Shown piece after piece: positions 6,278 through 9,994 of a stretch of 9,994 nt of DNA. Position numbers and translations under genes: made by a program. The notes below the pieces were generated by a model, which ran no database searches, was not told where the DNA came from, and saw only the letters and a program-made list of their open reading frames with translations. Positions within the stretch are counted from its first letter, which is position 1. Every line of letters begins with the position of its first letter. Source of the stretch: Hyphomicrobiales bacterium (lineage in GTDB: Bacteria > Pseudomonadota > Alphaproteobacteria > Rhizobiales > JAKIUO01); the NCBI GenBank assembly GCA_027069645.1, contig JALXEI010000361.1, positions 1 to 9,994 on the forward strand, in the 5' to 3' direction.

Positions 6278-6709
6278 GTGCGTCACCGTAAAAAAGGACG
6301 AAAGCTGAACAGAACGGCAAGTCATCGCAAGGCGATGTTTGCCAATATGGCGGCTGCCCTGATCAAGCATGAGCAGATCATTACGACTTTGCCAAAGGCA
6401 AAGGAGCTTAAACGGATTATTGACCGTTTGATTACACTTGGAAAACGTGGCGATTTACACGCCAGACGTCAGGCGTTTGCCAGATTGCGCGACGATGCGA
6501 TGGTCAAAAAGCTGTTCGACGTACTTGGCGAAAGATACAAGGATCGTCCGGGCGGGTATAGCCGGGTTATGCGTGCCGGTTACCGGTTTGGTGACAACGC
6601 CCCGCGCGCTGTCATCGAGCTTGTTGACCGGGATGTAGAGGCAAAAGGAAAAGATAGCGGTCCGGTTCAAAGCCGGGACAGTGAAAATGTTGAGGCAAAC
6701 GCTGCGTAG
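6278..6709 (+). CDS. rplQ: 50S ribosomal protein L17, GTG start
   Basis: L17 is a large-subunit protein near the polypeptide exit tunnel. From GTG 6278 the 143-residue product starts MRHRKKGRKLNRTASHRKAM, the canonical opening. LIKHEQIITTLPKAKELKRI (28-47) follows, then a central helical region and the signature GGYSRVMRAGYRFGDNAPRA at about residues 92-111. A polar tail of about 25 residues with no clear motif makes it longer than the 127-residue E. coli protein, as is common in alphaproteobacteria. The start is fixed by the strong Shine-Dalgarno sequence and by homology. It is the last gene of the alpha-type operon, with a strong terminator about 30 bases downstream. Confidence 0.98.
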   Translation: MRHRKKGRKLNRTASHRKAMFANMAAALIKHEQIITTLPKAKELKRIIDRLITLGKRGDLHARRQAFARLRDDAMVKKLFDVLGERYKDRPGGYSRVMRAGYRFGDNAPRAVIELVDRDVEAKGKDSGPVQSRDSENVEANAA

Positions 6710-6740
6710 CTTTCCGGCCCTGTTCATGATCCAGAAAATA

Positions 6741-6769
6741 AAAGGCGGCTCGTTGAGCCGCTTTTTTTT
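6741..6769 (+). terminator. Rho-independent terminator after rplQ
   Basis: GCGGCTC (6745-6751) and GAGCCGC (6755-6761) form a perfect 7-bp GC-rich stem with a 3-base GTT loop, followed directly by T8 (6762-6769). The A-run before the stem (AAA at 6741-6743) can pair with part of the T-run. This is the end of the ribosomal protein operon. Confidence 0.95.
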
Positions 6770-6856
6770 GCCTGCCTCTTCATTTAGTCTATTTCCTGGT
6801 TAAACTTCAAAAAGCTTTATACAGGTCTCCCATGTGTTCAAGAGGCAAGGTACACA

Positions 6857-8323
6857 ATGATCCCAACGCCCAATAATTCAAATTCTGCTTCCGGATTATT
6901 ACAGTTCAGGCTCCCCTTTCTGGCTGTCCTTGTGCTTTCAGTATTACCGGGTGCATCAATTGCCATCAATGCCGAGGCCAGACAACGTATTGTCCCCTCT
7001 GACCGGATCGCGATCAACTATTCCTATGCCCCTGTCGTCAAGCAGGCCTTGCCGGCGGTCGTCAATGTCTATGTTCGCCACCGCACCAGAAGCAGACGAC
7101 GGCTTAATCCGTTTGCAAATGATCCGTTTTTCAGACATTTCTTTGGCGGCGGATTCGGGGTGCCAAGAGAACGTATAGAAAGCTCTCTGGGCTCCGGAGT
7201 TATTGTTTCTGCGGATGGTCTGGTTGTTACCAACTTTCACGTCATTGAACGGGCGACCAGTGATGAAATAAAGGTGGCATTGCCCAACAGGCAGGAATTC
7301 AAGGCCGACATTTTGCTGCGTGACAAAAAGGACGATCTCGCCGTTCTCAAAATTCGCTCGAATGGTCGTAAATTTCCTTTTTTAAAGATCGCCAATTCGG
7401 ATCAACTGGAAGTCGGTGATCTGGTTCTGGCGATGGGTAATCCGTTTGGTGTTGGCCAGACCGTGACCAGTGGTATTGTCTCGGCGCTGGCACGGACCGG
7501 AATCGGGAAAGGAGATAACCAGTATTTCATTCAAACGGATGCGGCCATCAATCCCGGGAATTCCGGTGGGGCGCTTGTTGATATGAAAGGGGAACTGGTT
7601 GGAATCAATACGGCAATATATTCGAAATCGGGCGGTTCACTGGGTATCGGCTTTGCCATTCCTTCAAACCTTGTTTCGCTTGTGGTCAATTCCGCGCGAA
7701 ACGGACATACGGTGCAGCGTCCCTGGTTTGGTGGAACTGTCAAAACGGTAACTGCGGAAATAGCCGAAGGATTACAGTTACCTCAGGCGACAGGTGTTTA
7801 TATCGCGCTCCTTGCGGACCAAAGTCCGGCGAGGAATGCGGGGCTGCGTGTCGGTGATGTCATTACGTCGATCAACGGACACTCAGTTCTGGACGCAAGG
7901 GTCTTTCGCTATCATTTCACTATAAATGGAACCGGAGGCGTTGCCAACCTGACCATCTGGCGCCGTGGCCGTACCCTGCAAAAAAAGGTGCGACTTGTCA
8001 GGGCGCCGGAAATTCCCCCGCGAAATGAAACACGGTTAAGGGGAAACTCTCCGTTCTCCGGCGCTGTTGTTGCCAATCTCTCTCCCGCACTGGCTGAAGA
8101 GATGTCGATGAATGACCAGTCCGGTGTTGTTGTGATGAAAACGGTACGTCGCTCTGTGGCGCGACAGATTGGACTGACCCGCAAGGACATTCTGCTGGAG
8201 ATAAACGGTGTTGAGGTTGAAAGCGTTGCCGGGTTGGTTGATATATTGCGCGATGATCCGGGTTACTGGCGTTTTATGATCAAACGGGGAGAAAATATTC
8301 TTTCTCTCAGACTTGGTCGCTAG
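6857..8323 (+). CDS. HtrA/Deg-family periplasmic serine protease with two PDZ domains
   Basis: This is an S1C-family (Do/DegP/DegQ-like) endoprotease, expected to degrade or refold damaged envelope proteins. The N terminus has a hydrophobic segment at about 14-36, consistent with a Sec signal peptide (possible cleavage after ASIA at 36 or AEA at 41) or a membrane anchor; its n-region has only one Arg. The protease domain follows, with DPFFRHFFGG (89-98) in the LA-loop region. The catalytic triad is His128 in TNFHVI, Asp160 in KDDLAVLKI and Ser236 in INPGNSGGAL. PDZ1 spans about 289-383 and PDZ2 about 397-488. AAGG sits 6 bases before the ATG. No sequence feature separates DegP from DegQ, so no symbol is given. 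It lies after the rplQ terminator and 16 bases before rarA, suggesting a shared transcript. Confidence 0.93.
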   Translation: MIPTPNNSNSASGLLQFRLPFLAVLVLSVLPGASIAINAEARQRIVPSDRIAINYSYAPVVKQALPAVVNVYVRHRTRSRRRLNPFANDPFFRHFFGGGFGVPRERIESSLGSGVIVSADGLVVTNFHVIERATSDEIKVALPNRQEFKADILLRDKKDDLAVLKIRSNGRKFPFLKIANSDQLEVGDLVLAMGNPFGVGQTVTSGIVSALARTGIGKGDNQYFIQTDAAINPGNSGGALVDMKGELVGINTAIYSKSGGSLGIGFAIPSNLVSLVVNSARNGHTVQRPWFGGTVKTVTAEIAEGLQLPQATGVYIALLADQSPARNAGLRVGDVITSINGHSVLDARVFRYHFTINGTGGVANLTIWRRGRTLQKKVRLVRAPEIPPRNETRLRGNSPFSGAVVANLSPALAEEMSMNDQSGVVVMKTVRRSVARQIGLTRKDILLEINGVEVESVAGLVDILRDDPGYWRFMIKRGENILSLRLGR

Positions 8324-8339
8324 CTTGAAAGCAACGGGT

Positions 8340-9653
8340 ATGGGCGATCTGTTTGAAAATGCCGGACTTGAAATGGATGCGCCACGCCCGCTGGCAGATC
8401 GTCTGCGACCGCAAACGCTCGATGATGTTGTCGGGCAGGAGCATTTGCTGGGGGAAAACGGTTTCCTTGCGGCGATGGTTAAATCCCGTCAGACCGGTTC
8501 GACGATATTCTGGGGTCCACCCGGATCAGGAAAGACGACTGTTGCCCGTTTGCTGGCAAATGAAACCGATCTTTATTTCGAGCAGATTTCCGCTATTTTT
8601 TCCGGGGTCAGGGAATTGCGCGAGGTTTTTGAACGTGCCCGCCAGCGTCGCCGGGATGGCATCGGCACATTGTTATTCATTGATGAAATTCATCGCTTTA
8701 ACAAATCCCAGCAGGACAGTTTTCTGCCTCATCTCGAAGACGGTACCATTGTGCTGGTCGGGGCCACCACGGATAACCCCTCCTTTGAACTTAATCCGGC
8801 ACTTTTGTCGCGCACCAGCGTTCTGACTTTCAAACGTATAGATGATCGCGGGATGGAGAAATTACTGCTAAAAGCGGAAAAACATCTGGGAAAGAGATTG
8901 CCGCTTGATGAAAAGGCACGAAAAACCCTGATCAGCATGGCTGATGGAGACGGGCGGGCCATTTTCAACCTGGTCGAGGATGTGATGCGCGGATGTCCTG
9001 ATGAACAGGAGGAGATTGACCCCAAAAGGCTGGGTGAACTGGTGCAGCGGCGCGCCCCCCTTTATGACAAGGGCGGGGAGGGGCATTACAATCTCATCAG
9101 CGCACTGCACAAATCCGTTCGGGGATCCGATCCGCAGGCGGCGCTTTACTGGCTGGGGCGCATGCTGACAGGCGGTGAGGATCCGATGTTCATTGCGAGG
9201 CGTCTGGTGCGGATGGCGGTCGAGGATATCGGCCTTGGTGACCCTCATGCCCTGGTGCAGGCGAATGCTGCCAAAGAGGCCTGGCAGTTTCTGGGCTCGC
9301 CCGAAGGAGAACTGGCGCTGGCGCAATGCACCGTCTATCTGGCCACAGCGCCCAAATCCAATAGTGTTTACACGGCTTACAAGGCGGCCATGCGTTCGGC
9401 AAAAAACTCCGGTTCCTTGCCCCCGCCATCTCATATTATTAACGCCCCGACAAAATTCATGAAGCGCGAAGGGTATGGCAAGGGCTATCAGTATGATCAC
9501 GATTGTGAAGACGGTTTTTCCGGTCAGAACTACTTTCCCGACGATTTTGATGATCAGATTTATTACAGCCCGGTCAATCGCGGCTATGAGCGCGAAATTC
9601 AAAAAAGGCTTGACTACTGGGATGCCCTTCGCAAAAAGCGCAGGATGGATTGA
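8340..9653 (+). CDS. rarA: replication-associated recombination protein A (RarA/MgsA), AAA+ ATPase
   Basis: RarA is a clamp-loader-like AAA+ ATPase that acts at stalled replication forks and binds single-stranded DNA-binding protein. The 437-residue product contains PLADRLRPQTLDDVVGQEHL (17-36), Walker A GPPGSGKTT (59-67), the RarA-typical ISAIFSGVRELREVFE (83-98), Walker B LLFIDEIHRF (111-120), sensor 1 GATTDNPSFE (141-150), the arginine finger in LLSRTS (Arg158) and sensor 2 in DGRAIFNLVE (Arg206). The C-terminal oligomerisation region includes SALHKSVRGSDPQAALYW (254-271) and a terminal conserved YxxxREI-type segment. ATG 8340 was chosen because homologues start M-x-DLF. Upstream TTG codons at 8313 and 8325 run into the htrA end. 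The ribosome binding site is weak (GAAAG), so coupling to the preceding gene is possible. Confidence 0.96.
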   Translation: MGDLFENAGLEMDAPRPLADRLRPQTLDDVVGQEHLLGENGFLAAMVKSRQTGSTIFWGPPGSGKTTVARLLANETDLYFEQISAIFSGVRELREVFERARQRRRDGIGTLLFIDEIHRFNKSQQDSFLPHLEDGTIVLVGATTDNPSFELNPALLSRTSVLTFKRIDDRGMEKLLLKAEKHLGKRLPLDEKARKTLISMADGDGRAIFNLVEDVMRGCPDEQEEIDPKRLGELVQRRAPLYDKGGEGHYNLISALHKSVRGSDPQAALYWLGRMLTGGEDPMFIARRLVRMAVEDIGLGDPHALVQANAAKEAWQFLGSPEGELALAQCTVYLATAPKSNSVYTAYKAAMRSAKNSGSLPPPSHIINAPTKFMKREGYGKGYQYDHDCEDGFSGQNYFPDDFDDQIYYSPVNRGYEREIQKRLDYWDALRKKRRMD

Positions 9654-9683
9654 CTTTTAACGAATCCCGAAAAGGATAAAGAC

Positions 9684-9908
9684 ATGCAATGGTTGAACGC
9701 CATCCCCTTTCATATTGTCATCATCATGTGTCTGACCATTGGGCTTGCACCATTTGTTCCCGAACCTCATGTGGTGGAAAAACTGCGCATGTTATCAACC
9801 GGAAATCTGCACAGGTTGATTGATATCGGTGATCTGTTCATGCATGGCAGTCCGTGGATTCTGTTGATCCTCAAACTGGCAAGCCTTGCTTTCGTCAAAT
9901 CCTCATAG
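9684..9908 (+). CDS. small two-helix membrane protein of unknown function
   Basis: The 74-residue product has a hydrophobic segment at about 8-25 and another at about 58-72. They are separated by a polar stretch with EPHVVEKLRML (27-37) and LIDIGDLFMHGSPW (45-58). AAAGGA at 9671-9676 lies 7 bases before the ATG. The pattern of a short membrane protein with LAPFVPEPH and EKLRML matches a group of roughly 70-residue proteins I recall from proteobacterial genomes, some labelled RND transporter; at this length that label cannot mean a transporter. It follows rarA by 30 bases and precedes crcB by 30 bases, so all may be co-transcribed. A real gene is likely from its ribosome binding site, spacing and composition. 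No function is assigned. Confidence 0.8.
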   Translation: MQWLNAIPFHIVIIMCLTIGLAPFVPEPHVVEKLRMLSTGNLHRLIDIGDLFMHGSPWILLILKLASLAFVKSS

Positions 9909-9938
9909 ACTGAATACGCAGGGAATTACGGGACGCTT

Positions 9939-9994
9939 ATGAAAATTAATATGATATTGCTGGTAGCAGCAGGTGGTGCCTTTGGATCAGCCGG
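9939..9994 (+). CDS. crcB: probable fluoride channel CrcB/FluC, 5' end only
   Basis: An open frame starting ATG AAA ATT runs off the window end after 18 complete codons, reading MKINMILLVAAGGAFGSA plus a partial Gly codon. A short N terminus leading at once into a hydrophobic helix with GGAFGS is typical of CrcB/FluC, a small dimeric fluoride-exporting channel of the inner membrane, and crcB commonly follows rarA in alphaproteobacteria. GGGA at 9930-9933 is 5 bases upstream; an in-frame ATG at 9951 is an alternative start. Too little sequence is present to see channel residues, so the call rests on the first helix and gene order. Confidence 0.65.
   Translation, partial: MKINMILLVAAGGAFGSA

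Noticed and set aside
6795..6823. Sigma-70 promoter with TATACA (6818-6823) before the htrA-like gene
   Set aside because: The -10 matches only 4 of 6 bases and no reasonable -35 lies 16-18 bases upstream. A promoter probably exists in 6770-6856 but cannot be placed.
6805..6835. Heat-shock (RpoH-type) promoter before the htrA-like gene: CTTCAA, 18 bases, then CCCATGT
   Set aside because: The otherwise invariant G of CTTG is a C here, and the spacing is 2-3 bases longer than the alphaproteobacterial consensus I know. It is tempting because of the downstream protease but too weak to list.
8868..9602. 244-codon open frame on the - strand inside rarA
   Set aside because: It lies wholly antisense to a well-conserved rarA sequence and has no recognisable domain or ribosome binding site.

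Overview
The window is a stretch of an alphaproteobacterial chromosome, covering the distal end of the spc-type ribosomal protein operon, the alpha-type operon, and the housekeeping genes that follow. All genes are on the + strand. The lineage call rests on gene order and sequence character: secY is followed directly by adk with no rpmJ or infA before rpsM, no rpsD lies between rpsK and rpoA, and rplQ is followed by an HtrA/Deg protease, rarA and a crcB-like gene. Base composition is moderate, roughly half GC by eye. The genus cannot be named from this.

Layout. Positions 80-3364 hold rplR, rpsE, rpmD, rplO and secY. adk (3361-4005) overlaps the secY stop by 4 bases. A 261-bp gap (4006-4266) carries a strong hairpin with a T-tract and two possible promoters, so it is the likely boundary between two transcription units. 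Positions 4267-6709 hold rpsM, rpsK, rpoA and rplQ, closed by a textbook Rho-independent terminator at 6741-6769. A second group follows: a secreted HtrA-type serine protease (6857-8323), the AAA+ ATPase RarA (8340-9653), a 74-residue membrane protein of unknown function (9684-9908) and the first 56 bases of a probable fluoride channel gene crcB/fluC (9939 to the window end).

How the genes work together. The first two groups build the ribosome (L18, S5, L30, L15, S13, S11, L17), the Sec translocon channel, the enzyme that balances adenine nucleotides, and the alpha subunit of RNA polymerase. The last group serves envelope protein quality control, replication-fork maintenance and probably fluoride export. 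It is a syntenic neighbourhood rather than an obvious pathway.

No gap exceeds 300 bases, and there are no insertion sequences, CRISPR arrays, tRNA or rRNA genes, or broken genes. I found no convincing undescribed system. The points most worth a second look are the structured gap before rpsM, the other intra-operon hairpins, the cluster of non-ATG starts in highly expressed genes, and the conserved-looking small membrane protein between rarA and crcB.
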